This document shows, one piece after another, positions 1 to 5,499 of a stretch of DNA of 7,249 nt (position 1 is the first letter of the stretch; the number at the start of each line of letters is the position of its first letter). The notes beneath the pieces were generated by a model. It was not told the DNA's origin. It made no database searches and was given only the letters and a program-made list of their open reading frames with translations. Source of the stretch: Ruminococcaceae bacterium UBA3451 (GTDB lineage Bacteria; Bacillota; Clostridia; Oscillospirales; Acutalibacteraceae); the NCBI GenBank assembly GCA_002378845.1, contig DFRY01000075.1, positions 530-7,778 on the forward strand, in the 5' to 3' direction. The translations under genes and the position numbers were made by a program.

Positions 1-165
1 TGAATTGTAATTCCGATAAAACGCCATGCGGGACACGCCGGCAAGGTTCGTAATCTGCGTTACTGTTATCTGCTGAAAAGGCTCTTTTTCCAGTAATTTC
101 AGCAACGCTGTGGATATGCTTTCTTTCGTTAATTGTTTTTGTAACTCTGGATAGGTTTCAGGCAT
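1..165 (-). CDS. TetR/AcrR-family transcriptional regulator, N-terminal part (truncated by window edge)
   Basis: The minus strand reads 55 codons from an ATG at 165 to the left edge without a stop, so only the N-terminus is visible. Residues about 13-55 form a TetR_N DNA-binding domain: a first helix (KESISTALLKLLEKEPF), then the helix-turn-helix around ITVTQITNLAGVSRMAFYRNY, where the GVSR-x-x-FYR-x-Y signature is diagnostic. An AAGGTGA ribosome binding site lies 8 nt before the ATG, which fixes the start. Known of the family: the missing C-terminal domain binds a ligand and dimerises, and most members repress an adjacent divergent gene. Here that gene is the dehydrogenase at 334, with a palindromic candidate operator between them, so I infer a ligand-relieved repressor of it and probably of itself. 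The ligand cannot be told. GC is about 40-48 %, lower than in the dehydrogenase. Confidence 0.9.
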   Translation of the reverse strand, partial: MPETYPELQKQLTKESISTALLKLLEKEPFQQITVTQITNLAGVSRMAFYRNYNS

Positions 166-205
166 AACAGTTTTCACCTTTCTGTAACAGACCACCGTAA
201 TTGTA

Positions 206-234
206 TTGACTCTCGTTACTAAGTATTATAATAT
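206..234 (+). promoter_or_regulatory. Candidate promoter of the SDR gene
   Basis: TTGACT at 206-211 is a good -35 box. TATAAT at 227-232 is a perfect -10 at a short 15-nt spacing; TAATAT at 229-234 gives 17 nt with a weaker match. Transcription would start near 239-241, leaving a leader of about 95 nt before the SDR start codon. The -10 overlaps the -10 of the opposing regulator promoter. Inferred from consensus only. Confidence 0.55.
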
Positions 235-253
235 AGTGCTGAACCCATTACAA
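225..253 (-). promoter_or_regulatory. Candidate promoter of the tetR-like gene
   Basis: Read on the minus strand, TTGTAA (248-253) is followed after exactly 17 nt by TATAAT (225-230). This is a near-consensus sigma-A-type promoter pointing into the TetR-family gene. Its -10 shares bases 227-230 with the rightward promoter, so polymerase can hardly occupy both at once. Confidence 0.55.
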
Positions 254-270
254 GTGTAACGTTACAGGTG
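251..270. promoter_or_regulatory. Palindromic candidate operator for the TetR-family regulator
   Basis: TGTAACGTTACA at 255-266 is a perfect 12-bp palindrome, extended by CAA/TG arms to an imperfect 20-bp dyad at 251-270 with two mismatched pairs. It lies just downstream of the expected SDR transcription start and overlaps the -35 of the regulator's promoter at 251-253, so one bound dimer could shut both. Another CTGTAAC half-site sits at 182-188, inside a short dyad (181-191). Dyads of this size between divergent genes are typical TetR-family operators; binding here is inferred. Confidence 0.6.
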
Positions 271-277
271 AAACACA

Positions 278-314
278 TTCAATAATTGAAAAGCATAGCA
301 TATTTGGAAATGCT
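278..314 (+). other. Leader dyads upstream of the SDR ribosome binding site
   Basis: TTCAATAATTGAA at 278-290 is a perfect odd-centred palindrome. AGCAT (297-301) and ATGCT (310-314) flank an 8-nt loop just before the AAGGAG at 323-328. They could be a second operator or weak leader hairpins. Both are AT-rich, so chance is possible. Confidence 0.3.
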
Positions 315-333
315 GTGATTCGAAGGAGATAGT

Positions 334-1266
334 ATGAACAAAACAACTGGTACTAAGCAGGCATGGATCATCACCGGTCCAACGTCAGGCATCGGATACC
401 GGGCTGCGCTCGAACTTGCCAAGCACGGCATTGTCGTATTGGTCGGTCGTGACCCCCACAAACTTGACAAAGTAAAAGATGAGATCAACACACTGCATGG
501 AGGGCACGCAATGTCAGTTATCTGCGACTTCGCAGATATCCGAAGCGTGCGCAAGGCGGCTGCAGAAATCATTGCGCTTAAACTTCCAATAGCCGGTCTG
601 GCGAACAATGCGGGCATTATGCCGATGCGGAGTAACCAGAGCGCACAGGGATGGGATCTTGCTTTTGCGACGAATCATCTTGGACCGTTCGCATTTACTG
701 AGGCATTAATCCCGTATCTTCCTGACGGCGCGAACATTGTGTTCACCTGTTCAGGCGTTGAAGACCCGATTCGGAAGCCTGCGGTTTCCTCCGGGTTCCG
801 AGGTGGTCGCTACATCTCCGCTGAGGCCAGCGCACGCGGCGAATGGAAGCCCGGAGGTTCATCGAACTCCGGATTCGATGCTTATGCGACCTCAAAGCAG
901 TGTGAACTCGCGACGGTTTTCGCGTTCGCACGGGAGATACCGCGTCTGCGTTTCAATGCCATCGAGCCAGGTTTCAATCCTGGCACTGGTCTTGGGCGAG
1001 ACGCCAATGCCTTCCTCCAGTTTGTCTCAAAATATCTGGTAGCTCCGCTAGCCCCTTTAATCAAGTATTGGAGTACCCCAAAGCGAGCCGGTCGCCTCAT
1101 CGCGAAGGTCCTGAGTGACACGTCAGATACAACTGGTGTTTACTATGACGAGAAAGGGAAGCCAATGACTGCCTCCAAACAGGTACGTTCCATCGAGTTC
1201 AGCAATCGAGTTGTGGCAGAAACCCGCAAGTTGCTTGCCACAATCCCCAACGGCATAACAGAGTAA
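334..1266 (+). CDS. Short-chain dehydrogenase/reductase (SDR), NADP-dependent type, substrate unknown
   Basis: A cytosolic oxidoreductase of 310 residues with a complete classical SDR layout. The Rossmann cofactor motif TGPTSGIG is at 14-21, GRD at 38-40 (an arginine after strand 2, favouring NADP(H)), and NNAG at 91-94. The catalytic tetrad is visible as Asn114 (in TNHLG), Ser140, Tyr184 and Lys188 (YATSK). The loop between Ser140 and Tyr184 is long, and with the ATNHLGPFAFTEALIPYL stretch this recalls the retinol-dehydrogenase/protochlorophyllide-reductase-like branch; the branch is inference. AAGGAG at 323-328, 5 nt before the ATG, fixes the start. It is divergent from the TetR-family gene and probably controlled by it. 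GC (about 55 % or more, up to 70 % in one 60-base stretch) is well above that of the threonine operon, suggesting transfer. No clear terminator follows it; an unassigned frame converges on its 3' end. Confidence 0.92.
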   Translation: MNKTTGTKQAWIITGPTSGIGYRAALELAKHGIVVLVGRDPHKLDKVKDEINTLHGGHAMSVICDFADIRSVRKAAAEIIALKLPIAGLANNAGIMPMRSNQSAQGWDLAFATNHLGPFAFTEALIPYLPDGANIVFTCSGVEDPIRKPAVSSGFRGGRYISAEASARGEWKPGGSSNSGFDAYATSKQCELATVFAFAREIPRLRFNAIEPGFNPGTGLGRDANAFLQFVSKYLVAPLAPLIKYWSTPKRAGRLIAKVLSDTSDTTGVYYDEKGKPMTASKQVRSIEFSNRVVAETRKLLATIPNGITE

Positions 1267-1278
1267 CAATTAAATGTG

Positions 1279-1536
1279 TCATCGCCAGAGTATAATTGAC
1301 CTAAAAGGGGTGCGGACAAAAAGTCGGACATAGGAGAGCTCCGGAAGGAGTAATGTTCCGTGTACACGTATCAGCAGAAAGTTGCGATGCTCGTCGGTCA
1401 GGTCGATGTCCGGACGATCCAAGAAGTTTACCATTAGCCGAAACCGCAGGTCACCGCAGCTAGGGATCGGCCAAATTAAGATATCATTCAGCACTGATGC
1501 GAGAAGATCGGCCTCCGTCACGTCACAGAATGCCAC
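1279..1536 (-). CDS. Unassigned open frame, possible gene remnant (85 codons, GTG start)
   Basis: The minus strand is open from an in-frame TAA just upstream of 1536 to a TGA at 1279-1281. The translation (start region VAFCDVTEADLLASV, then LRFRLMVNFLDRPDIDLTD in the middle) has a protein-like mix of charged and hydrophobic residues, whereas the plus-strand frames over the same bases are Arg/Ser-rich and look like antisense. I do not recognise a family. No convincing ribosome binding site precedes the GTG, and the frame ends only 12 bp from the convergent SDR stop. It could be a fragment of a larger decayed gene, a small real protein, or chance. Confidence 0.25.
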   Translation of the reverse strand: MAFCDVTEADLLASVLNDILIWPIPSCGDLRFRLMVNFLDRPDIDLTDEHRNFLLIRVHGTLLLPELSYVRLFVRTPFRSIILWR

Positions 1537-1596
1537 ATAAAAGCGTCTCTTTTAGTACTTTTCGCTACTAAACATTATTTGATAAAGACGTAAGAA

Positions 1597-1634
1597 ATCC
1601 GCATGATCACTGGATTTTCAGCGTTCATGCGGAT
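1597..1634. repeat. 10-bp inverted repeat, possible terminator or relic end
   Basis: ATCCGCATGA (1597-1606) and TCATGCGGAT (1625-1634) are perfectly complementary with an 18-nt loop; inside the loop CTG and CAG (1610-1612, 1618-1620) can pair again. Only a short T-rich stretch follows on either side (CTCATTTT on plus, TTTCTTA on minus), so it is a poor rho-independent terminator. Its role is not evident. Confidence 0.5.
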
Positions 1635-1712
1635 CTCATTTTGGTTCGAATGTAATTATAAGACTTTTAGCATATTTCGTGTTTGTAAACCCACATAAAT
1701 GCAGGCGAAACA

Positions 1713-1744
1713 AAAAGACCGTCGACAAAAGTCGACGGTCTTTT
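1713..1744. terminator. Bidirectional rho-independent terminator downstream of tRNA-Pro
   Basis: A perfect 14-bp stem (1713-1726 with 1731-1744; core GACCGTCGAC) closes an AAAA loop, giving T runs on both strands. It begins 4 bp past the tRNA 3' end, so it ends the tRNA transcript, and in the other direction it would stop readthrough from the SDR side. Confidence 0.9.
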
Positions 1745-1747
1745 CAA

Positions 1748-1823
1748 TGGTCCGAGTGGCGAGACTTGAACTCACGGCCTCTTGACCCCCAGTCAAGCGC
1801 GCTACCAACTGCGCCACACCCGG
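1748..1823 (-). tRNA. tRNA-Pro, anticodon GGG
   Basis: The minus strand folds into a 76-nt cloverleaf. The acceptor stem is CCGGGTG/CACTCGG with one G-U pair, followed by the discriminator A and an encoded CCA. The D stem is GCGC/GCGC with loop AGTTGGTA. The anticodon stem CTTGA/TCAAG carries loop CTGGGGG, so the anticodon is GGG, reading CCC and by wobble CCU. The T stem is GTGAG/CTCGC with loop TTCAAGT. It sits between the lysC terminator and the perfect hairpin at 1713-1744 and has its own promoter, so it is an independent single-tRNA transcript. Confidence 0.96.
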
Positions 1824-1838
1824 AAAACAACAAGAGTT

Positions 1839-1867
1839 ATTTTAGCACAAGATGTTGGAAAATGCAA
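1839..1867 (-). promoter_or_regulatory. Promoter of tRNA-Pro
   Basis: On the minus strand TTGCAT (1862-1867) is followed after 17 nt by TAAAAT (1839-1844), with an extended TG element one base before the -10. The predicted start lies about 8-9 bases before the mature tRNA 5' end, as usual for a short tRNA leader. It lies immediately downstream of the lysC terminator. Confidence 0.75.
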
Positions 1868-1876
1868 GCATATTTT

Positions 1877-1910
1877 AAAAAAAGATGCCGGCGGATTGTA
1901 TCTGCCGGCA
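1877..1910 (-). terminator. Rho-independent terminator of the hom-thrB-lysC operon
   Basis: On the minus strand the stem TGCCGGC/GCCGGCA (1904-1910 with 1886-1892) encloses one mismatch and a GAT/ATC pairing around a 3-nt loop. It is followed by TC and a run of seven T (1883-1877). It starts about 22 nt after the lysC stop codon, and separates the operon from the tRNA gene. Confidence 0.9.
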
Positions 1911-1932
1911 AAATATATAACTTGTTCTTCAA

Positions 1933-2418
1933 TTAAACGTTCATTGCTTCACTGAAAAATTTGTTGTGAACCGCTGAAACTGCTTTGTCGGCATCGGGGC
2001 GATCAAGCAGGACGGAAATTTTAATTTCGCTTGTTGCAATCATCTGAATATTGATATTGGCTTCAAACAACGCCTCGAACATCTGTGCTGCGGTACCGGG
2101 GTGTGTTTCCATACCTGCTCCGACAATCGAAACCTTCGCAACATTTTCATCATACACAACGCTGGTTGCACCAATCAGTTCGACATATGGATTCAGAATA
2201 TCGATTGTTTCCTTCAGGTTAGCCTGGCTGATGGTAAAGCTGATGTCTTTTGTGCCGTTTCTGCCTACTGACTGCAGAATGATGTCGACATTAATATTTT
2301 TAGCGGAAAGCTTGGAGAAAATTTTGAAAGCAAGGCCCGGTCTGTCCGGTACACCGATAATTGATACACGGGCGACGTCTTCATCCTTTGCAATCCCGCT
2401 GATAAGCATTTTTTCCAT
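1933..2418 (-). CDS. lysC: Predicted aspartokinase beta (regulatory) subunit from internal start in lysC
   Basis: ATG codon 246 of lysC (first base at 2418) is preceded, after 8 nt, by AAGGAGG (2433-2427), a full Shine-Dalgarno match and better than that of lysC itself. Translation from it would give a 161-residue, in-frame protein containing only the two ACT domains. Bacillus subtilis aspartokinase II is known to be built of an alpha subunit and a smaller beta subunit of about 160 residues made by in-frame internal initiation at the corresponding place. The ACT-only subunit would associate with the full-length protein and take part in amino-acid binding and assembly. The signal is seen directly; use of the start is inferred. 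Confidence 0.65.
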   Translation of the reverse strand: MEKMLISGIAKDEDVARVSIIGVPDRPGLAFKIFSKLSAKNINVDIILQSVGRNGTKDISFTISQANLKETIDILNPYVELIGATSVVYDENVAKVSIVGAGMETHPGTAAQMFEALFEANINIQMIATSEIKISVLLDRPDADKAVSAVHNKFFSEAMNV

Positions 2419-3153
2419 TTTTTTAGCCTCCTTAACAATAGTTCCCGGTTTTCTGGTCATGCTGGAAAGAACCTCAAGTTGAATACCGTACTTTTTCGCC
2501 ATTTCGACAGAACGGTTGTTTAACACCTGCGCGCCAAGCGACGCAAGTTCAAGCATTTCATCATAAGAAATTACGGCAAGTTTCCTTGCGTCCTTTACTT
2601 TACGCGGATCCGCTGTAAACACACCTTCCACATCGGTAAAAATCTGGCACAAATCGGCATTCATAACCGCTGCAATCGCAACTGCACTGGTGTCTGAACC
2701 GCCGCGCCCCAGTGTAGTCATATCGTTATAGCGGTTCAAGCCCTGAAATCCCGTTACAATAACAATATTCTTCTTATCCAGTTCTTTTTGAATCCGGTCC
2801 GGTACCACACGCTTAATGCGCGCGCTGCCATAAGCGGAACTTGTAATAAAGCCAGCCTGCCAGCCCAGGAGCGAAACAACCGGGAACCCAAGCTTTTCTA
2901 TCGCCATAGCCAAAAGAGACGCCGACATCTGCTCTCCGGCTGTCAAAAGCATATCCATTTCCCTTTTGGACGCATTTGTATTGATTTCTTTCGCTTTTGT
3001 GATTAAATCATCCGTTGTATCCCCCTGTGCGGAAACAACAACCACAATATCATTACCCTGTGAATATGCTTTTGTAACGATATCCGCAACATTGAAAATA
3101 CGCTCGGCGTTTGCTACGGAGCTGCCGCCGAATTTTTGAACAATTAGGCTCAT
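1933..3153 (-). CDS. lysC: Aspartokinase (aspartate kinase), two-ACT-domain type
   Basis: Phosphorylates L-aspartate with ATP to give 4-aspartyl phosphate, the first and usually feedback-controlled step toward lysine, methionine, threonine and diaminopimelate. It is cytosolic. The 406 residues match the usual length of monofunctional class II enzymes. The kinase domain (1 to about 240) carries KFGGSS at 7-12, TLGRGGSDT at 147-155 and TDVEGVFTADPR at 173-184. Two ACT domains follow at about 262-325 and 340-400, with VGAGMETHPG and SEIKISVLLD. The ATG at 3153 places KFGGSS at the normal position; the ribosome binding site there, GGGGGA, is only moderate. It is the last gene of the operon, 32 bp after thrB. 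A much stronger ribosome binding site lies within the gene before Met246, predicting a second product. No lysine riboswitch can fit in the 32-bp gap. Whether lysine or threonine inhibits it cannot be read from the sequence. Confidence 0.97.
   Translation of the reverse strand: MSLIVQKFGGSSVANAERIFNVADIVTKAYSQGNDIVVVVSAQGDTTDDLITKAKEINTNASKREMDMLLTAGEQMSASLLAMAIEKLGFPVVSLLGWQAGFITSSAYGSARIKRVVPDRIQKELDKKNIVIVTGFQGLNRYNDMTTLGRGGSDTSAVAIAAVMNADLCQIFTDVEGVFTADPRKVKDARKLAVISYDEMLELASLGAQVLNNRSVEMAKKYGIQLEVLSSMTRKPGTIVKEAKKMEKMLISGIAKDEDVARVSIIGVPDRPGLAFKIFSKLSAKNINVDIILQSVGRNGTKDISFTISQANLKETIDILNPYVELIGATSVVYDENVAKVSIVGAGMETHPGTAAQMFEALFEANINIQMIATSEIKISVLLDRPDADKAVSAVHNKFFSEAMNV
2427..2433 (-). 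promoter_or_regulatory. Strong ribosome binding site inside lysC
   Basis: Minus-strand AAGGAGG, then CTAAAAAA, then ATG (2418). The perfect anti-16S match, the optimal 8-nt spacing and the A-rich, unstructured spacer are hard to explain by the encoded residues alone (VKEAKKM) and mark a probable internal initiation site. Confidence 0.7.
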
Positions 3154-3185
3154 AAAGTTCTGTCCCCCATATCTTCTATAAAAAA

Positions 3186-4082
3186 TTACTCAATGGAAAT
3201 CTGCGCGCCCTGAGAATCCGCATTCAGCACTTTAATCTGCCAGCCCTCGATTCCCTTTTCCTCAAGGTGATTTCCGGCGTACTTAGCGAAATTATCGGTA
3301 TCGTCCGCGTCAATCATGGAAATAATAGTCGGTCCGGCGCCGCTTACGTAAGTACCGAGAGAACCAAGTTCATAGCTGAGGCGGAACACACTGTCCAAAT
3401 CATCAATCAGGCTGGAACGGTAGGGCTGATGAATTTTATCCTGAACCGCGACCCGAAGGTTTTCCAGCTTACCGGAAAACAAAGATGCCGCCATGAGTGC
3501 GGAACGGGAAAGGTTATAAACCGCATCGCTTCTGGAATACTGCTCCGGCAGCACAGAACGCGCTTTTTCAGTTTTAAGTTCAAACGGCGGAATAAACAGA
3601 GCAAAACGGATTTTATCCGATACCGGGACACTTACGGTATAAACCCTGCCTGCTTCAATTGCGGAAGCAGCAAGGCCGCCTACGATTGCGGGCGTGGTAT
3701 TGTCCGGGTGACCCTCAATCTGTGCAGCAAGGTCAATTAAATCCTTCTGCGCCAAAGGACTGCCTAAAAGGCGGTTTGCACCAAGAATACCGGAAACAAT
3801 ACAGGCGGAGCTGCTGCCAAGGCCGCGTGCCATGGGAATATTATTCAGCTGAATAATTTTAAGCCCCGGTAGCTTTCGGCCGCATTTTTCATACACCTGT
3901 TTTGCCGCCCAGAAAATCAGATTGCTTTCATCGGTAGGAATTACAACGTCGTCTCTGCTGGAAATATCAACGCTGTCGGACTCCTCCATCCAGATCTGAT
4001 TATACAGGTTAAGCGCAATGCCCAAGGAGTCGAAGCCGGAACCAAGGTTTGCGCTGGTTGCCGGCACCTGAATTCTAATCAT
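3186..4082 (-). CDS. thrB: Homoserine kinase (GHMP kinase family)
   Basis: Transfers phosphate from ATP to L-homoserine, giving O-phospho-L-homoserine, the substrate of threonine synthase. It is a cytosolic enzyme. The 298 residues fit the family, and all GHMP signatures are present: VPATSANLGSGFDSLGIAL at 6-24, the glycine-rich phosphate-binding loop PMARGLGSSSA at 83-93, EGHPDN at 123-128, and the C-terminal GHMP motif YVSGAGPTIISM at 245-256. The ATG at 4082 puts the first motif close to the N-terminus as usual; AGGATG about 9 nt upstream serves as ribosome binding site. It lies 24 bp after hom and 32 bp before lysC on the same strand, so the three are very probably cotranscribed. Threonine synthase (thrC), often next to thrB, is not in the window. 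Confidence 0.97.
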   Translation of the reverse strand: MIRIQVPATSANLGSGFDSLGIALNLYNQIWMEESDSVDISSRDDVVIPTDESNLIFWAAKQVYEKCGRKLPGLKIIQLNNIPMARGLGSSSACIVSGILGANRLLGSPLAQKDLIDLAAQIEGHPDNTTPAIVGGLAASAIEAGRVYTVSVPVSDKIRFALFIPPFELKTEKARSVLPEQYSRSDAVYNLSRSALMAASLFSGKLENLRVAVQDKIHQPYRSSLIDDLDSVFRLSYELGSLGTYVSGAGPTIISMIDADDTDNFAKYAGNHLEEKGIEGWQIKVLNADSQGAQISIE

Positions 4083-4106
4083 ACTATCAACATCCTATAT
4101 AAAATA

Positions 4107-5351
4107 TTAAAGATCGCCAATGCGAATTGTATTCTGAATTTGAATTTCTAATGTTTCAAGCTGCGTCAATTTTTCCGCCAGCTCTTTTTCCTGCATTACA
4201 CCGGTAACAAAGGCAATTTCTCCGCATTCTGCATTTTTACGGAACAGACGGGTTACTTTGCCGAATACTTTCTGAATTTCTTTCATCGCCTGCACGTCGT
4301 CTTCCACCTTCGCGCGGACATACATTGCCACGTTGTTCAGCAGGTAATCCTCTACATAATCTTCCGAGCCTTCTTCCCAATACAGGTACTTTCTGGCTTT
4401 AAAGTGTTTTACACAGTCAATTACGTCGGCAACGACGGCGCTTGCGGTCGGCAGCTTTCCGGCACCCCTTCCGTAAAACACAACGTCGCCGGTGGAGTCG
4501 CCGCGTACCATAATGCCGTTGAACACGTCGTCAACGTTGGCAAGCTGGCTGTCACGCGATATGAACATCGGGCAAACAATAATTTGTAGCTTCTCGTCTT
4601 CCATCATGCGAACCTGACCGATCAGCTTTACCACACCGCCCCATGCTGCCGCGTATTCTACATCGGCCAGAGTAATCTTGGTTATACCCTCGGTGTGAAC
4701 CTGCTCCGGATACACATGGCGCCCGTAAGCAAGGGAAGCCAGAATGCAGATTTTTCTGCATGCATCGAAGCCTTCCACATCTGCAGCGGGGTTCCGTTCG
4801 GCATAACCGAGCTTTTGTGCCAGTGCAAGCGTATCTTCAAAAGTCATTTGCTCGCGAATCATTTTGGTAAGAATAAAGTTTGTTGTTCCGTTCAGAATTC
4901 CTGCAATTTCAACCACGTCGTTTGCCGCAAGACACTGGCTGATCGGCCGGATAATCGGTATGCCGCCGCCGACACTCGCTTCAAACAGGAAGTTCAGATT
5001 ATTTTTCTGCGCAATTTTCAGCAGTTCCGCACCCTTTGCGGCAACCAGCTCTTTATTTGACGTGACGACGCTTTTTCCCGCTTCCAGGCAGCGTTTTACA
5101 TAATCATAAGACGGATTTAGCCCGCCCATTACCTCAACAACAATTTTAACATCAGGGTCATTGAGAATCGCGTCAAAAGATTTTGTGAATTTGGTTTCAA
5201 AAGGACTTCCGGGAAATTCACGCAAATCCAATATATACTTAATATTAATTTGTTCTTTCGCACGTTTTGAAATGTTTTCGGCATGGTTCGTTAAAACTTC
5301 AACCACTCCGGAACCAACAACGCCGTAGCCCATAACGGCTATTTCTACCAT
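4107..5351 (-). CDS. hom: Homoserine dehydrogenase with C-terminal ACT domain
   Basis: Reduces L-aspartate 4-semialdehyde to L-homoserine with NAD(P)H, the branch point toward threonine and methionine. It is cytosolic. From the ATG at 5351 it is 414 residues. The NAD-binding fold has GYGVVG at 8-13, EVMGG at 73-77 and TSNKELVA at 97-104. The catalytic domain has EASVGGGIP at 124-132, GILNGTTNFI at 151-160 and the AERNPAADVEGFDACRK stretch ending in conserved Lys200; GRGAGKLPTASAV is at 294-306. A C-terminal ACT domain (about 340-414) indicates feedback control, by analogy threonine. The upstream in-frame GTG at 5360 is rejected: it overlaps the AAGGGG ribosome binding site (5360-5365), which is 8 nt before the ATG. 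It is first in hom-thrB-lysC, with a promoter at 5411-5439. Confidence 0.97.
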   Translation of the reverse strand: MVEIAVMGYGVVGSGVVEVLTNHAENISKRAKEQINIKYILDLREFPGSPFETKFTKSFDAILNDPDVKIVVEVMGGLNPSYDYVKRCLEAGKSVVTSNKELVAAKGAELLKIAQKNNLNFLFEASVGGGIPIIRPISQCLAANDVVEIAGILNGTTNFILTKMIREQMTFEDTLALAQKLGYAERNPAADVEGFDACRKICILASLAYGRHVYPEQVHTEGITKITLADVEYAAAWGGVVKLIGQVRMMEDEKLQIIVCPMFISRDSQLANVDDVFNGIMVRGDSTGDVVFYGRGAGKLPTASAVVADVIDCVKHFKARKYLYWEEGSEDYVEDYLLNNVAMYVRAKVEDDVQAMKEIQKVFGKVTRLFRKNAECGEIAFVTGVMQEKELAEKLTQLETLEIQIQNTIRIGDL

Positions 5352-5410
5352 ATGACGCACCCCTTACTTATTCTACTCATCCGTTAAAAAAACGATATAA
5401 ACACTTTAAC

Positions 5411-5439
5411 AGTTTACCACGTTTCAGCGCAACATTCAA
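5411..5439 (-). promoter_or_regulatory. Promoter of the hom-thrB-lysC operon
   Basis: On the minus strand TTGAAT (5434-5439) and TAAACT (5411-5416) are spaced by 17 nt, with an extended TG element before the -10. The predicted start near 5404 leaves a leader of about 53 nt, too short for a T-box or lysine riboswitch. No threonine-rich leader peptide is seen in it. Confidence 0.6.
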
Positions 5440-5453
5440 CGTCAAATTAGACA

Positions 5454-5484
5454 GAATGCAGATACCAAAGCGGTACCTGCATTC
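5454..5484 (-). terminator. Hairpin after the penicillin-binding protein gene, probable terminator
   Basis: The minus-strand RNA can form a 13-bp stem (5472-5484 with 5454-5466) around a 5-nt loop. The single irregular pair is G-U on this strand but A-C on the other, so the structure favours the minus strand. It begins 16 nt past the stop codon. The sequence after the stem (TGTCTAATTTG) is only weakly U-rich, so termination may be inefficient. Confidence 0.6.
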
Positions 5485-5499
5485 ACATATATTGTCAAA

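Larger units (their letters stand above)
1267..1747. other. 481-bp stretch with no recognisable gene
   Basis: Between the SDR stop and the tRNA 3' end there is no gene I can assign to a family. It holds an unassigned minus-strand open frame (1279-1536), a 7-bp AT-rich hairpin (1551-1557 with 1566-1572), a 10-bp inverted repeat (1597-1634) and a strong terminator hairpin (1713-1744). The first 270 bases are about 50 % GC like the accessory genes; the part after 1540 is AT-rich apart from the stems. It may be the boundary between an acquired segment and the ancestral tRNA/threonine region. Confidence 0.6.

Noticed and set aside
279..1121. Minus-strand and alternative plus-strand frames inside the SDR gene (279-617, 737-1042, 743-931, 882-1121)
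   Set aside because: They overlap a gene with a full set of SDR motifs, have no ribosome binding sites of note, and have Arg/Ser-rich shadow-type composition.
1313..1330. Direct repeat CGGACA at 1313-1318 and 1325-1330
   Set aside because: Two copies of a 6-mer are expected by chance; no further copies are regularly spaced and there is no CRISPR-like structure.
1679..1936. Plus-strand 85-codon frame across the tRNA region
   Set aside because: It runs antisense to tRNA-Pro and through two terminators. The WRDLNSRPLDPQSSALPTAP-type translation is the well-known artefact of tRNA genes read on the wrong strand.
5352..5360. GTG at 5360 as start of homoserine dehydrogenase
   Set aside because: The GTG overlaps the AAGGGG ribosome binding site, which is correctly spaced for the ATG at 5351.
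5352..5499. T-box, lysine riboswitch or threonine attenuator before hom
   Set aside because: The predicted leader is only about 53 nt, and no T-box consensus, riboswitch core or Thr-rich leader peptide is visible. The hairpin at 5454-5484 lies upstream of the predicted promoter and fits the end of the preceding gene.
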